Source of the DNA: Enterococcus termitis
Lineage (GTDB): Bacteria > Bacillota > Bacilli > Lactobacillales > Enterococcaceae
Length of the DNA stretch: 64,000 nucleotides
Assembly (NCBI RefSeq): GCF_001730305.1
Contig: NZ_MIJY01000047.1
Location: forward strand, 1-64,000
Reading direction: 5' to 3'
This document shows, in pieces, positions 48,607 through 58,038 of this stretch. The position numbers and the translations under genes were made by a program. Every line of letters begins with the position of its first letter. Within the stretch, counting starts at the first letter, position 1. The notes under the pieces are model-generated. The model made no database searches. It was not told the DNA's origin and saw only the letters and a program-made list of their open reading frames with translations.

Positions 48607-49947
48607 TTATTCTACACCATAGGCGATCCGCTTCACATTCATTAAATGATGTGCTGTGACATTATCAGTGGTACTGCTGCCGCCCATAGCGCCACATCCT
48701 AATGTCATTGATGGAGATAAATTCGTTGTAGCTCCGATTGCGCCTAAAGCGCCTAATGTATTGACCAAAATACGTGAAGCTTTCATCTCTAAACCAAATG
48801 TTTCCGCATTTTTATCGATCGTCGTATGAATCACAGCTGTATGTCCAGTGCCTTCATTTGCAAGTAACTGTTTACAAGTTTCTACGCCTTCTTCAAAGGA
48901 ATTCACTGTATACAAGCCTAAAATTGGGGTTAATTTTTCTCTAGAAAATGGATTGTGGTGCCCGATTTCTGTTTGCTCTGAGATCAAGATAGTTGTTGTA
49001 TCAGGAACTGAAATTCCTACTAACTGCGCCACATCCACAGCACTTTTCCCAACGATTTCTGGATTCAAAGTACCTGTTTCTCTTAAGATGTAACGACTGA
49101 CTTTTTCTGCTTCTTCTTCGTTCATAAAATAGGCATGTTTTGCATTCAATTGTTCAATCACAGCGTCTTTTACAGATTTTTCTACAACTAATGCTTGTTC
49201 AGACGCACAAATGATTCCATTATCGAATGTTTTGCTGCTCACTACGCAGTTGATTGCATGGGCAATGTCCGCAGAAGCATCAATAAGCGCCGGCACATTG
49301 CCTGGGCCTACACCGATAGCCGGATTACCTGAACTGTATGCAGCTTGTACCATTGCTTTTCCGCCAGTTGCAAGAATCAATGAAATATCTGTATGTTTCA
49401 TTAAAGCACTTGTTGCGTCAAGCGTTGGTTCATGGATCACCTGAACCAAACCGGCGGGAGCACCCGCTTCAACTGCTGCTGTTTCAATCACTTGAGCGGC
49501 TAATAAAATAGCATTCAAAGCTTTGGGATGTGGAGAAAAGATAATTGCATTTCTTGTTTTTAATGCAATCAAAGATTTGAAAATAACTGTTGCTGTTGGA
49601 TTTGTTGATGGGATCAGCCCTGCTACGATTCCTAATGGGATACCGATTTCAATAATCTTTTCTTTCTCTAAGCGATTGATCACTCCGACAGTTGGAAGAT
49701 CTTTGATGCTCTCATACACTTGCTCACTCGCAAAGGTATTTTTAATTATCTTATCTGATACTTTTCCAAAACCAGTTTCTTTATGTGCTGCTTCTGCTAA
49801 TTTCTCAGCATTGTTTAACGTTGCTCGGTACACATTTTTCACAACAGCATCTACTTGTTCCTGTGTAAAATGCTCATATTCTCCTTGTGCTTTTTTAGCG
49901 GTCTCGACAAGTGTTTCAATTTCTTTTACATTAATTTTTTCAGTCAT
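48607..49947 (-). CDS. Acetylating aldehyde dehydrogenase (EutE/AdhE-N type)
   Basis: A 446-residue CoA-acylating aldehyde dehydrogenase like the N-terminal half of AdhE. Catalytic Cys in TFDNGIICASEQALV, cofactor motifs IPSTNPTATVIFKSL and ATGGKAMVQAAYSSG, and the C-terminal TLGCGAMGGSSTTDN. It would interconvert acetaldehyde (or another short aldehyde) and acetyl-CoA with NAD. There is no alcohol dehydrogenase half and no microcompartment targeting extension visible. ATG at 49947 has AAGGG 8 nt upstream. A near-consensus cre site sits just before it, and an AraC-type regulator is divergent, so carbon-source control is likely. Confidence 0.9.
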   Translation of the reverse strand: MTEKINVKEIETLVETAKKAQGEYEHFTQEQVDAVVKNVYRATLNNAEKLAEAAHKETGFGKVSDKIIKNTFASEQVYESIKDLPTVGVINRLEKEKIIEIGIPLGIVAGLIPSTNPTATVIFKSLIALKTRNAIIFSPHPKALNAILLAAQVIETAAVEAGAPAGLVQVIHEPTLDATSALMKHTDISLILATGGKAMVQAAYSSGNPAIGVGPGNVPALIDASADIAHAINCVVSSKTFDNGIICASEQALVVEKSVKDAVIEQLNAKHAYFMNEEEAEKVSRYILRETGTLNPEIVGKSAVDVAQLVGISVPDTTTILISEQTEIGHHNPFSREKLTPILGLYTVNSFEEGVETCKQLLANEGTGHTAVIHTTIDKNAETFGLEMKASRILVNTLGALGAIGATTNLSPSMTLGCGAMGGSSTTDNVTAHHLMNVKRIAYGVE

Positions 49948-49963
49948 TTCAGCCACCCTTTCT

Positions 49964-49979
49964 TTTTAAACGCTTACAA
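49964..49979 (-). promoter_or_regulatory. cre-like catabolite control site
   Basis: TTGTAAGCGTTTAAAA on the minus strand matches the CcpA cre consensus WTGNNARCGNWWWCAW at every defined position except one (A for C). It lies about 20 bp before the aldehyde dehydrogenase ATG, suited to repression by CcpA. Confidence 0.6.
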
Positions 49980-50150
49980 ATTGATTTTAATCTATTTTAG
50001 CCAATTTGTTAGGGTCAAATTTAAGGGAAATATGGAAAAAATTTACCTATTTACGTATTTTTTTCACAAAGATTTGCGCTTGAAAGCTGACATTATTAAT
50101 TGTATGATAAGTATGTAAAAATAATTTCACAAAGAAAAGAGGGCTTATCT

Positions 50151-50927
50151 ATGTGCCGATTATTGATCGTTAGTAATGATTTAGAGGAACAATCGATTCT
50201 TAAGCAATCGATCAGTGATGCGTTTATGAATATAAAAATTTTACCTTCTGCAACAACAGAAGCAGAAGCACTGCAAATCACCGAAAAATTTCTCCCTGAA
50301 ATTTTACTGATTGCAATTGATCATTTAGAGGTCGATGGATTTGGTGTCAAACGTAAAATAGTGCAAGATTTACCAAATATCAAGGTGATTATTTTGACTG
50401 AACATGAATCCTTCCAAAGTCTACATCAAGCGTTGCGTTGCGGTGTAATCGATTACTTGCTTACTCCTGTTGATTTAGATGAACTTAAATTTGCGATTGA
50501 TCGTTGTGTACGATCGTTGAATCAAGTTTCCTTGATGGATGTTTTAAATAATAAACCAACTGTTTTGGCAAAAGAACAGATCAACACCATTTTGGACTAT
50601 ATCCATGAGCACTATAATGAAGAAATAAATTTAACAACATTAGCAGATATCATGCATCTCAATCGGCATTATGTCAGTCGTTTCTTTAAAGAAGCTGTTG
50701 GAATGAATTTTATTGATTATTTAACTGCCTACCGTGTTGAAAAAGCAAAGCAGTTACTTATGAAGACAGAAGAATCCATTACCGAAATCGCTGGTACTGT
50801 CGGCTACATCGATTCAACTTATTTCAGCAAGCTCTTTAAGAAAAAGGTTGGTCAATCCCCCCACCAGTTTCGTAAACACTATCATGGAGAACATACACCC
50901 GCTGATTTGCGTGTCATTTTTCAATGA
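50151..50927 (+). CDS. AraC-type response regulator with a degenerate receiver
   Basis: A 258-residue protein: a receiver-like domain (1-118) and a C-terminal AraC DNA-binding domain (about 155-258, LTTLADIMHLNRHYVSRFFK and the second helix pair ITEIAGTVGYIDSTYFSKLF). The receiver lacks the usual signalling residues: phosphoacceptor Asp is Ala55 (LLIAIDHLEVDG), the N-terminal acidic pair is Ser8-Asn9, and the conserved Lys is Thr105 (DYLLTPVD); Thr83 remains. No histidine kinase is adjacent. It therefore probably works without phosphorylation. Divergent from the aldehyde dehydrogenase gene, its likely target. ATG at 50151 has GAGGG 7 nt upstream. Confidence 0.88.
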   Translation: MCRLLIVSNDLEEQSILKQSISDAFMNIKILPSATTEAEALQITEKFLPEILLIAIDHLEVDGFGVKRKIVQDLPNIKVIILTEHESFQSLHQALRCGVIDYLLTPVDLDELKFAIDRCVRSLNQVSLMDVLNNKPTVLAKEQINTILDYIHEHYNEEINLTTLADIMHLNRHYVSRFFKEAVGMNFIDYLTAYRVEKAKQLLMKTEESITEIAGTVGYIDSTYFSKLFKKKVGQSPHQFRKHYHGEHTPADLRVIFQ

Positions 50928-50954
50928 GTGAAATTGATCTATATATAAGTAAAA

Positions 50955-50980
50955 AAGAGTGAAGGCAGTTGCCTTCACTC
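50955..50980. terminator. Bidirectional terminator between the regulator gene and rpsA
   Basis: Perfect stem AGAGTGAAGGC / GCCTTCACTCT with a 4-nt loop and A/T flanks. Confidence 0.95.
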
Positions 50981-50993
50981 TAAAAATTATCCA

Positions 50994-52205
50994 TTATTCT
51001 GAATCAGAATCTTGTCCTTTTAGTGCATCACCTAAGATGTCACCCATAGTAAAACCAGTATTTTCTTCTGGTAATTCATATTCTTCTACTTCTTTTGGCT
51101 CTTCTTTCGATTCTGGTTTTGCTTCCAGTGCTTTGATGCTTAACGCAATACGATGTTCTTCCGGATTAACTTCTAGAACTTTCACTTGTACAGCATCACC
51201 TTCTTGTAAAACCTCATGAGGAGTTGCAATGTGTTTATGTGAAATTTGAGAAATATGCACTAAGCCTTCAACTCCAGGGAACACTTCGACAAACGCGCCA
51301 AAGCTTGTTAAACGTTTGACTGTTCCCTCAAGAACCGAGCCTGCAGCTGCTTTGTTTTCGATATCTTCCCATGGTCCAGCCAATGTTTCTTTTATAGATA
51401 AAGAAACTCGTTCTTCATCTGGATTAATTGAAAGGATCTTGACTTTTACATCGTCACCGACTGATAGGACATCACTTGGTTTGCCAACATGTTGATGGGC
51501 AATTTCAGATACGTGAACCAATCCATCGATACCGCCTAAATCAATAAATGCACCGAAGTCTGTCAAACGGGCAACTTTTCCTTCTACGATATCTCCATCG
51601 TGTAATTCAGCTAAAATATCTTTTTTCTTAGATTCTTTTTCAGCTTCAACCACAGCTTTATGAGATAAAATCAAACGATTTTCTGAAGGTTCGATTTCAA
51701 TGATCTTAAATGTCAAGGTTTGGCCTTTGTATTCAGAGAAATCATCAACAAAATGATCTTCTACCATTGATGCAGGAACAAAACCGCGTACACCAACATC
51801 AACAACTAAACCACCTTTTACAACATTTGTAACAGGCGCTTCGATGATTTTTCCAGCTTCGAAATCTTGTTCGATCTCTTCCCAAACTTTTTTAGCATCT
51901 AAGCGGCGTTTTGAAAGTAAATAACTGCCATTTTCTTTATCTTTACCGATTGATGTGATGACAACTAAATCTAAAATGTCGCCAACTTTCACTAATTCGT
52001 TGATATCTTCTACTTGTGTAGTAGATAATTCTTTAGCTGGTACTACACCTTCAACACCAGCACCTTCAATTCCAACAACTACCTGTTTGTCTTCGATCGC
52101 AAGTACTTCACCTTTGACGATATCGCCAACGCTGACTTCTTGAACACTGTTGATTACATCTTCCATTGTTTCATTGCTGTTTTCCAATTGTTTGTCTTCT
52201 GTCAT
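50994..52205 (-). CDS. rpsA: Ribosomal protein S1-like protein
   Basis: A 403-residue protein with four S1 RNA-binding repeats (starting near residues 22, 108, 192 and 277), the last two most typical: DGDIVEGKVARLTDFGAFIDLGG and AGSVLEGTVKRLTSFGAFVEVFPG. Ends in an acidic tail. Four repeats, not six, is the Firmicute form, which may help translation of structured or weak-Shine-Dalgarno messages. It lies downstream of cmk, the usual cmk-rpsA pairing, with a 190-bp gap. Confidence 0.93.
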   Translation of the reverse strand: MTEDKQLENSNETMEDVINSVQEVSVGDIVKGEVLAIEDKQVVVGIEGAGVEGVVPAKELSTTQVEDINELVKVGDILDLVVITSIGKDKENGSYLLSKRRLDAKKVWEEIEQDFEAGKIIEAPVTNVVKGGLVVDVGVRGFVPASMVEDHFVDDFSEYKGQTLTFKIIEIEPSENRLILSHKAVVEAEKESKKKDILAELHDGDIVEGKVARLTDFGAFIDLGGIDGLVHVSEIAHQHVGKPSDVLSVGDDVKVKILSINPDEERVSLSIKETLAGPWEDIENKAAAGSVLEGTVKRLTSFGAFVEVFPGVEGLVHISQISHKHIATPHEVLQEGDAVQVKVLEVNPEEHRIALSIKALEAKPESKEEPKEVEEYELPEENTGFTMGDILGDALKGQDSDSE

Positions 52206-52394
52206 AAATACTTATCCTCCTATGCCACCAAAAATTCGTAAAAAACTGACCTACTCCTTTAATAGTAAGGGATTTTACTAAAAAAATAAAGCGATTTCTC
52301 TCATTTTCTTTTTTTTCTTTCGAATAAGAAGAAATTTTCTTTCTTAAAGACAAAGAAAGTATATCCTGATTGTGTTTTCCAAAGAAATCTTTGT

Positions 52395-53063
52395 TTAAAG
52401 AGTCGTTGAAATCACTTGTTCGATCGCCTCTACAACTTCTTCGATGTTCAATCCGGTAGTATCGATTTTCACTGCATCGTCCGCTTGTTTTAATGGAGAT
52501 ACAGTTCTTGTTGAGTCAAGATAATCTCGGTGTTCGATTTCTTGTTTCAAAGTGTCAAAATCAGTAGTGATTCCTTTTTCTTGATTTTCTTTAAAGCGTC
52601 TTTCAGCACGCTCAGACACACTGGCCACTAAAAATATTTTGACCTCTGCCTTCGGTAAAACGGCTGTTCCAATATCTCGTCCATCCATAACTACACCACC
52701 AGCTTGACCAATCTTTTGTTGTAGTTCAACCATTTTTTCACGAACCATTTTATGCTTCGCGACGATCGAAACTGCATTTGTTACATCAGGCTGTCTGATT
52801 GCTTGCGTTACTTCAGTATCATCAACAAAAACCAACTGTTCATTTTCTGTTTGCTTAAATGAAATGACATGTTCTAAACATAATTCAGCTAATTCAGACT
52901 CATCTTCAAAATCCACTTTTTCTTGGATCGCTAAATAGGTCAATGCCCGATACATCGCACCTGTATCGCAGTAAATATAATTCAATTTTTTTGCTAAAAT
53001 TTTTGCTACAGTACTTTTCCCGGAAGAAGCCGGTCCATCGATTGCAATACTTATCTTTTTCAT
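52395..53063 (-). CDS. cmk: Cytidylate kinase
   Basis: A 222-residue NMP kinase phosphorylating CMP and dCMP. P-loop [17 protein letters not shown]-binding [12 protein letters not shown] and [12 protein letters not shown], and the lid [13 protein letters not shown] are present. Upstream of rpsA and downstream of the LysM gene, the usual enterococcal order. Confidence 0.96.
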   Translation of the reverse strand: MKKISIAIDGPASSGKSTVAKILAKKLNYIYCDTGAMYRALTYLAIQEKVDFEDESELAELCLEHVISFKQTENEQLVFVDDTEVTQAIRQPDVTNAVSIVAKHKMVREKMVELQQKIGQAGGVVMDGRDIGTAVLPKAEVKIFLVASVSERAERRFKENQEKGITTDFDTLKQEIEHRDYLDSTRTVSPLKQADDAVKIDTTGLNIEEVVEAIEQVISTTL

Positions 53064-53095
53064 AATGAGCTCCCTTGTCTATCACATAGTAAAAG

Positions 53096-53168
53096 AGTCT
53101 GGTACAAAACAATCCATGTTTTGTTTCAGACCCTTAATAACAACAGAAAGCGTACAAGCCTTCTGTTG
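53096..53168 (-). terminator. Two hairpins after the LysM gene
   Basis: CAACAGAA / TTCTGTTG (53141-53168) and then GTCTG-ACAAAACA / TGTTTTGT-CAGAC (53096-53132), the second followed by TCTTTTAC on the minus strand; together they end LysM-gene transcription before cmk. Confidence 0.7.
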
Positions 53169-53180
53169 AGTAATTGTTTC

Positions 53181-53705
53181 TTATTTTACACGTAATTCAT
53201 CGCCTGGTTGTAAAACAACATCGCTGCTGATTCCATTAAGTTGAAGCAATTCTTCCAGAGTAATGCCATTTCGTGCAGCTACTTGTTGCGGTCCTTCTCC
53301 GGCTTGAACAGTATCATATGCTGCTCCTGCTTCACTAGAAGAAGGGGTTGTTTCACCATTTGGATCAGTTACATCTTCTGATGAAGACGTAGATTGTTGT
53401 ACCTCGCTTGTAGACGATGGCTGTGTTGAGCTATTTTTAGCCGATGATTGAACAACAACAGATGATGATGGTTGACTTGCTTGTTTGCTATCATCAGGTT
53501 TTTTGTCTCTCATTACATAAAGGTACGTACCTACAGGTAATGTAATGATCAATAGTAATAAGATAACTAAAATTGTTAGAAAAACTGTATTTCCTTTCTT
53601 TTGTTGACGCTTTTCTGAACGAGAACCGCCGGCATTCTTATCTGTATCATAAATCGATTGCTCCCAAGGTTCACGTACACCGTTTTTTTTATCTTTTTTA
53701 CTCAC
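53181..53705 (-). CDS. LysM surface protein of the SAG1386/EF1546 type
   Basis: A 174-residue single-pass membrane protein: basic N-terminal cytoplasmic part (residues 1-40), one helix (TVFLTILVILLLLIITLPVGTYLYV), a Ser/Thr/Gln-rich stalk of about 60 residues and a C-terminal LysM (about 130-174, YDTVQAGEGPQQVAARNGIT). This layout and its position between recQ and cmk match the enterococcal/streptococcal family named after SAG1386 and EF1546. It probably sits at the wall-membrane interface; function unknown. Confidence 0.85.
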   Translation of the reverse strand: MSKKDKKNGVREPWEQSIYDTDKNAGGSRSEKRQQKKGNTVFLTILVILLLLIITLPVGTYLYVMRDKKPDDSKQASQPSSSVVVQSSAKNSSTQPSSTSEVQQSTSSSEDVTDPNGETTPSSSEAGAAYDTVQAGEGPQQVAARNGITLEELLQLNGISSDVVLQPGDELRVK

Positions 53706-53786
53706 GTATCTGTTCCTCCTAAAAATTCTCTCGTTTGCTATTATACCACAGCTTTTTCTCAGCTGCAGTCTAAAAAAAGATTATTT

Positions 53787-55223
53787 TTATTCTTTAAATA
53801 ATCTTATCAAAATGTCCTCCCACCGGTTGGAGATTTCGTTTTCTTTTGGTGATTGTACTATTTGCTCTTGATAATTGTCAAAGAATAAGCCACAATTATC
53901 ACAGCAATCAGCATGTTCTTTTACTTCAATTTTTTCAGAGAAATAGTGCTGAATGAATTGGCGGCGGCATTTTGTTTGATTGATATAGTTTAACATAATA
54001 CTTAACTGTTGTTTACGCTCTTTCTCTTTTCTTAATAATCTTTCTTCTAATTCCTCGAGTGTATATTCTTGATTCAGATATCCTTCTACCCATTTCTGTT
54101 GAATTTCATTTAATTCCGCCGCCATGATCTCTTCTTTCGATTGGGATGCCAGCAGAGTATTTATTACTTCTCGGTCCAGCCGGCTTTCCGTTTGAAAATA
54201 GTGGTGGATTGATTCATCGCCCTGTTGGTAAAGTAAGATTGCCACACTAGGAAGTCCATCTCGACCTGCACGGCCAATTTCCTGCACATAGTTTTCTAAA
54301 CTGTCTGGACAATCATAATGAATGACAAAACGAACGTCCGGCTTATCAATCCCCATACCAAAGGCATTCGTAGCACATAAAATATCCAACTGATTGCTCA
54401 CGAATTGCTGCTGCAACAAACTACGTTCGTTCGGTGTTAATCCGCCATGATAATAGGCAGTTTTTAAAGAAGTCTGTTCTTTTATAAGACGAGCAATTTT
54501 TTCAGCTGTCTTTCGCGTAGCACAGTAAATAATCCCTTTTTGATTTAGTTTTGTTAAATATATAATCAAGCTTTCGTCTTTTTCGGTCGTTTTATTGACG
54601 ATCAGTCCGATATTCGGCCTATTCACTGAATAAATGACTTGGGCTACTTCTTGACGATGGTTAAAAAGTTGTGCAATGATTTCCTTTTTGACAGCTGGAG
54701 TTGCTGTTGCAGTCAAAGCTAAGGTTAATGGAAATCTGCACTCCTGCTGGATTTGAAATAATTTGGTGTACTCCGGTCTAAAGTCCACTCCCCACTGCGC
54801 AACACAGTGAGCCTCATCAACTACAAATAGAGCTATTCTCAATTTAGAAAGTTTGATTCTGACCTCTTTTTGCATTAAGGTTTCTGGACTGATAAAAATA
54901 AATTTATAATTGCTTAGCCGATCAAGCACATAATGTTTCTCTATATAAGATAAACTGCTATTTAAGGCAATCACACGTGATTCCCCCTTTTTTTGAAGCT
55001 GAATTACTTGATCTTCCATCAATGATAGTAATGGTGAAACGATAATAACTGTTCCCTCCAGCAATTGGCCGATCATTTGATAGCACAATGATTTCCCAGT
55101 GCCTGTTGGTAAAACAGCCAGCGTATCTTTACCATTCAACAGTTGTTCAATGACTTCTTTTTGACCTGGTTTAAACGTAGTAAAGCCAAATTTTCTCTGT
55201 AACACCTGCTCTAAATCGATCAT
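53787..55223 (-). CDS. recQ: RecQ-family ATP-dependent DNA helicase
   Basis: A 478-residue short RecQ. Helicase motifs: FKPGQKEVIEQLLNGKDTLAVLP (motif 0), PTGTGKSLCYQ (Walker A), VVDEAHC (DEAH), LALTATAT, and QEIGRAGRDGLPS. A zinc-binding region follows (KCRRQFIQHYF, then CCDNCG). There is no HRDC domain, so it is the smaller Gram-positive type paired with ypbB. It unwinds DNA in recombination and fork repair. Five bases separate it from the ypbB-like gene. Confidence 0.94.
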   Translation of the reverse strand: MIDLEQVLQRKFGFTTFKPGQKEVIEQLLNGKDTLAVLPTGTGKSLCYQMIGQLLEGTVIIVSPLLSLMEDQVIQLQKKGESRVIALNSSLSYIEKHYVLDRLSNYKFIFISPETLMQKEVRIKLSKLRIALFVVDEAHCVAQWGVDFRPEYTKLFQIQQECRFPLTLALTATATPAVKKEIIAQLFNHRQEVAQVIYSVNRPNIGLIVNKTTEKDESLIIYLTKLNQKGIIYCATRKTAEKIARLIKEQTSLKTAYYHGGLTPNERSLLQQQFVSNQLDILCATNAFGMGIDKPDVRFVIHYDCPDSLENYVQEIGRAGRDGLPSVAILLYQQGDESIHHYFQTESRLDREVINTLLASQSKEEIMAAELNEIQQKWVEGYLNQEYTLEELEERLLRKEKERKQQLSIMLNYINQTKCRRQFIQHYFSEKIEVKEHADCCDNCGLFFDNYQEQIVQSPKENEISNRWEDILIRLFKE

Positions 55224-55228
55224 GATGC

Positions 55229-56254
55229 CTACACATCTCTTTCTTTTCTTAGTTTTTGAATTTGATACAGACGATATTCAAAATAATCGAGAGTGTCATT
55301 CTCTTTTTTCAGTGAACGATAAATCCATTGCTCACAAGGCGTTTGGAGCTTATCCAAGTAGTGATAGGTTTCTGCTGAAATATAGCGGTCAATAAAAATC
55401 TGTTCTGTTAAAGCAAGTTCTATTAAATGATCTTGAATCGTACTTTGTTTCATTTTTCTTTGCCAAGCAATTTCCTCTACTGAGAGATGTTCTTTTAAGA
55501 GCAATTTTGTCTCGTTCATACTTTGATTTTCATTTTTTTGTAAAAAGGGTTGAATGGTTTCTTTCAGAAAGCTAGTTTCTGCTAAATTTTCTATCAAAAA
55601 CAACAAATGATGCAGCCGCTCTTTTTTTAACAAGTAGCGATCAAATGGTGCAATAGTTTCATCCAACAGTTGAAATGCTGTTTTTCCAATTTGTTGATAG
55701 CCTGAAAACTGCATGGCAAAGTAATCAGCCTCTTCTTTTGATAACTGAGAAAAGACTGAATACCAGTCCGTTTTGAGTTTTTTTATTAATTCAGCTCTCG
55801 GTAATGAAGTGATCCTCTTTTTTAAATGTCCTTGATACAACGGTGATTGCTCTAGTGGAACATATTGTTTATTATTATAAGATAAATGAGAAACGACTTG
55901 CACCATAAACTGTAAAAAACGCCAGATTTCTTCGTCTGTTTTGCCAAAACGGTAGTTATTGATCCACTGATGGGCGTTCTTTTGACTTTTAAGTAGCTCG
56001 TCTCCTGCAACAGTTAATTGGACGTCGCCGTCTTTATCTTTATTAAGTAGCTGCTCTTCCAGCAATGTATTCACCAATTTGTTAAACTGTGATTCTGTTA
56101 ATTCAGGTGTCAATTGAAAGAAACGTAAATTTTGATACATGAAACCATAGATTAGTACGGAACTTGTTCGTTTTCCTTTTAAAAGATGATACAAAGTCGA
56201 TGTTCGTACCTTGTATCCATGTTGAAATAACGTTAAAATAAAGTACGGATCCAT
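55229..56254 (-). CDS. YpbB-like helix-turn-helix protein
   Basis: A 341-residue soluble protein with an HTH-like segment near residues 250-285 (HLSVEEIAWQRKMKQSTIQDHLIELAL), like the C-terminal HTH of B. subtilis YpbB. The remainder is helical with no known motif. It is always found with recQ in this lineage (fer-ypbB-recQ in Bacillus), suggesting a helper role in DNA metabolism, which is inferred. Divergent from fer. Confidence 0.8.
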   Translation of the reverse strand: MDPYFILTLFQHGYKVRTSTLYHLLKGKRTSSVLIYGFMYQNLRFFQLTPELTESQFNKLVNTLLEEQLLNKDKDGDVQLTVAGDELLKSQKNAHQWINNYRFGKTDEEIWRFLQFMVQVVSHLSYNNKQYVPLEQSPLYQGHLKKRITSLPRAELIKKLKTDWYSVFSQLSKEEADYFAMQFSGYQQIGKTAFQLLDETIAPFDRYLLKKERLHHLLFLIENLAETSFLKETIQPFLQKNENQSMNETKLLLKEHLSVEEIAWQRKMKQSTIQDHLIELALTEQIFIDRYISAETYHYLDKLQTPCEQWIYRSLKKENDTLDYFEYRLYQIQKLRKERDV

Positions 56255-56293
56255 TGTTTCACCTCTTTGAATGATAGAATAGGATGTGTCCCT

Positions 56294-56506
56294 ATGTTAT
56301 GTAAAATAATTCCAGAAAAATGCATTGCCTGTGGCTTATGTCAAGTCTATGCACCAGAAATTTTTGATTACGACGATGATGGTCTTGTGATTTTGGCCCG
56401 TGATCATTCAGCTCACCAAGAATTTATCCCTAAAAACGAACAAGCCGATGTGTTAACAGCGTACCGCAAATGCCCTGTTCGTGCAATAGAGATCAGCGAA
56501 AAATAA
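56294..56506 (+). CDS. fer: Ferredoxin
   Basis: A 70-residue 4Fe-4S ferredoxin. CIACGLC supplies three cluster cysteines and KCPVRAIE the fourth; an acidic middle (YDDDG) is typical. A single cluster is expected. It donates electrons at low potential, possibly to IspH in this window (inference). ATG at 56294 with AGGA about 9 nt upstream. Divergent from ypbB, as in Bacillus. Confidence 0.93.
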   Translation: MLCKIIPEKCIACGLCQVYAPEIFDYDDDGLVILARDHSAHQEFIPKNEQADVLTAYRKCPVRAIEISEK

Positions 56507-56507
56507 A

Positions 56508-56561
56508 GAAAATAACAGCAGATAAATGCACATGCACGCATCTTGTTCTGCTGTTATTTTC
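56508..56561. terminator. Bidirectional terminator after fer
   Basis: Stem AGAAAATAACAGCAGA / TCTGCTGTTATTTTCT with T-runs on both sides. Confidence 0.92.
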
Positions 56562-56564
56562 TTT

Positions 56565-57290
56565 TTAACCGATGTTATCTAACCACTTAATCAACTGATC
56601 AGCGATTACTTGTTGTTGTTCATCATTATTGATTGAAGCAGGCTTGTCCCCTTTTTGCTGTCCATAGCTGCCAAAACCAGCATGATTCCCACCTTGGATT
56701 TCTTCGTACGAGGTTTGCTTAGGCAAATATTTTTTAGAGGCCTCATACGCGCTCCAATTCAAAACACCATCTTCAGATCCTGTTAATGACAATACAGGTC
56801 CGGTAAATGTTCGCAAACTCCCTTTTTCATCTGGATAACTCGCTAAGAAGAACACACCTTTCAGCCCTTCATGATTTTTTTGATCCGCTGCAAATCGGCT
56901 GGCCATAACGCCGCCTAAAGAGTGACCGCCAATCACATAATTAGTTATATGGTTCTTTTGAATGACAGATTCTGCTTTATTTTGTCCTAATACAGCTAAG
57001 TTGAGCGGCTCTTTCACTAGATAAACTGTATGACCAGCCTCAGCCACTTGTTGTGCCCAGATACTATAGCTGGTATTTTCAACTAAAGCACCTTGATAAA
57101 ATATAAGTGCAGTTTTCTTGGAATCACCTTTAAAAACGAGAGTCCCCTCTTCTGTTTTTGCTTGCTCAGCGCTTTTTATAGCTGCTGTCGTTGGTGTATA
57201 CGTAACTGTTTTGAGATAAAATAAACCCACTAACACACTTGTGATAAATACACCTAGTATCCACAGCAAACGTTTTTGCCATTTTTTCAT
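56565..57290 (-). CDS. Membrane-anchored alpha/beta hydrolase
   Basis: A 241-residue protein with an N-terminal membrane helix (LLWILGVFITSVLVGLFYL) and an extracellular alpha/beta hydrolase fold. The nucleophile elbow is GGHSLGG, with an Asp in LTGSEDGVLN and the His in GGNHAGFGSYG. Resembles the lipase/dienelactone-hydrolase-like set in Firmicutes; substrate unknown. Confidence 0.85.
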   Translation of the reverse strand: MKKWQKRLLWILGVFITSVLVGLFYLKTVTYTPTTAAIKSAEQAKTEEGTLVFKGDSKKTALIFYQGALVENTSYSIWAQQVAEAGHTVYLVKEPLNLAVLGQNKAESVIQKNHITNYVIGGHSLGGVMASRFAADQKNHEGLKGVFFLASYPDEKGSLRTFTGPVLSLTGSEDGVLNWSAYEASKKYLPKQTSYEEIQGGNHAGFGSYGQQKGDKPASINNDEQQQVIADQLIKWLDNIG

Positions 57291-57387
57291 GTTGATTTAC
57301 ACTCCTTTCCGTCTCCACTCTATCTTACCAAAAAGAAGCAGATAAATAGATCATTTTGTTCTGCTAGGACCTATTTTTTGACTATCC

Positions 57388-57424
57388 GCAAAAAAAGATC
57401 GAGAACTTGTCTCGACCTTTTATT
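57388..57424 (-). terminator. Terminator of ribU
   Basis: Stem GGTCGAGA / TTCTCGATC with a 4-nt loop, followed by T7 on the minus strand, 10 bp past the stop. Confidence 0.88.
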
Positions 57425-57432
57425 CAATCATT

Positions 57433-58038
57433 TTATATTATTGGTTTTTTATTGCCTAATTGATGTTGTTTTCTAGAAAGCCAAGGTAAAAGCTTAGCAT
57501 GTAAAACCAAGAAAACAGCACTGACAATAGCCCCTTTTATCAAGTTGAATGGAAGAATACCAATAGTTACATATCTAGCTAAAGACATTCCTAAAAAATC
57601 TCCGGCTGATACACCGAATAGTTTTAAATAAAGCGGCGTAATCACAAAGTAATTAGCGATACTCATAAAAGCAGTCATCGCTACTATTCCGGTTACTATA
57701 CCTAATGTTTTATTTAAAACTTTATGACTTCCTCGTTTAAAAAAGTAATACATTGGTAATGTAAACATAGTCGTAGCTAAAAAACTAGCTGCATCACCCA
57801 CAAAATTTTGAGGAGACAATCCTGTAGTAAATAGATGGATTGCTGATCGGATAAAAGCGGTACTGATCCCTGCTAATGGTCCAAATAAAAACATACTGAT
57901 CATTACGGGAATATCGCTAAAATCGATTTTCAAGAAACTAAAAGCGGGCATGATCGGAAACGCCACAAACTGTAAAACGACACCTATTGCTGCTAACATT
58001 GCTACACTTACCATTTTTTGTACCTTACTGTTTCGCAT
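57433..58038 (-). CDS. ribU: Riboflavin ECF transporter S component RibU
   Basis: A 201-residue membrane protein with six helices. The N-terminal KMVSVAMLAAIGVVLQFVAFP and IDFSDIPVMISMFLFGPLAG match RibU, the substrate-binding subunit that works with the shared EcfAAT module (genes not in this window). The FMN riboswitch upstream confirms flavin regulation. Very long leader of about 730 nt, including tandem repeats. Confidence 0.93.
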   Translation of the reverse strand: MRNSKVQKMVSVAMLAAIGVVLQFVAFPIMPAFSFLKIDFSDIPVMISMFLFGPLAGISTAFIRSAIHLFTTGLSPQNFVGDAASFLATTMFTLPMYYFFKRGSHKVLNKTLGIVTGIVAMTAFMSIANYFVITPLYLKLFGVSAGDFLGMSLARYVTIGILPFNLIKGAIVSAVFLVLHAKLLPWLSRKQHQLGNKKPII

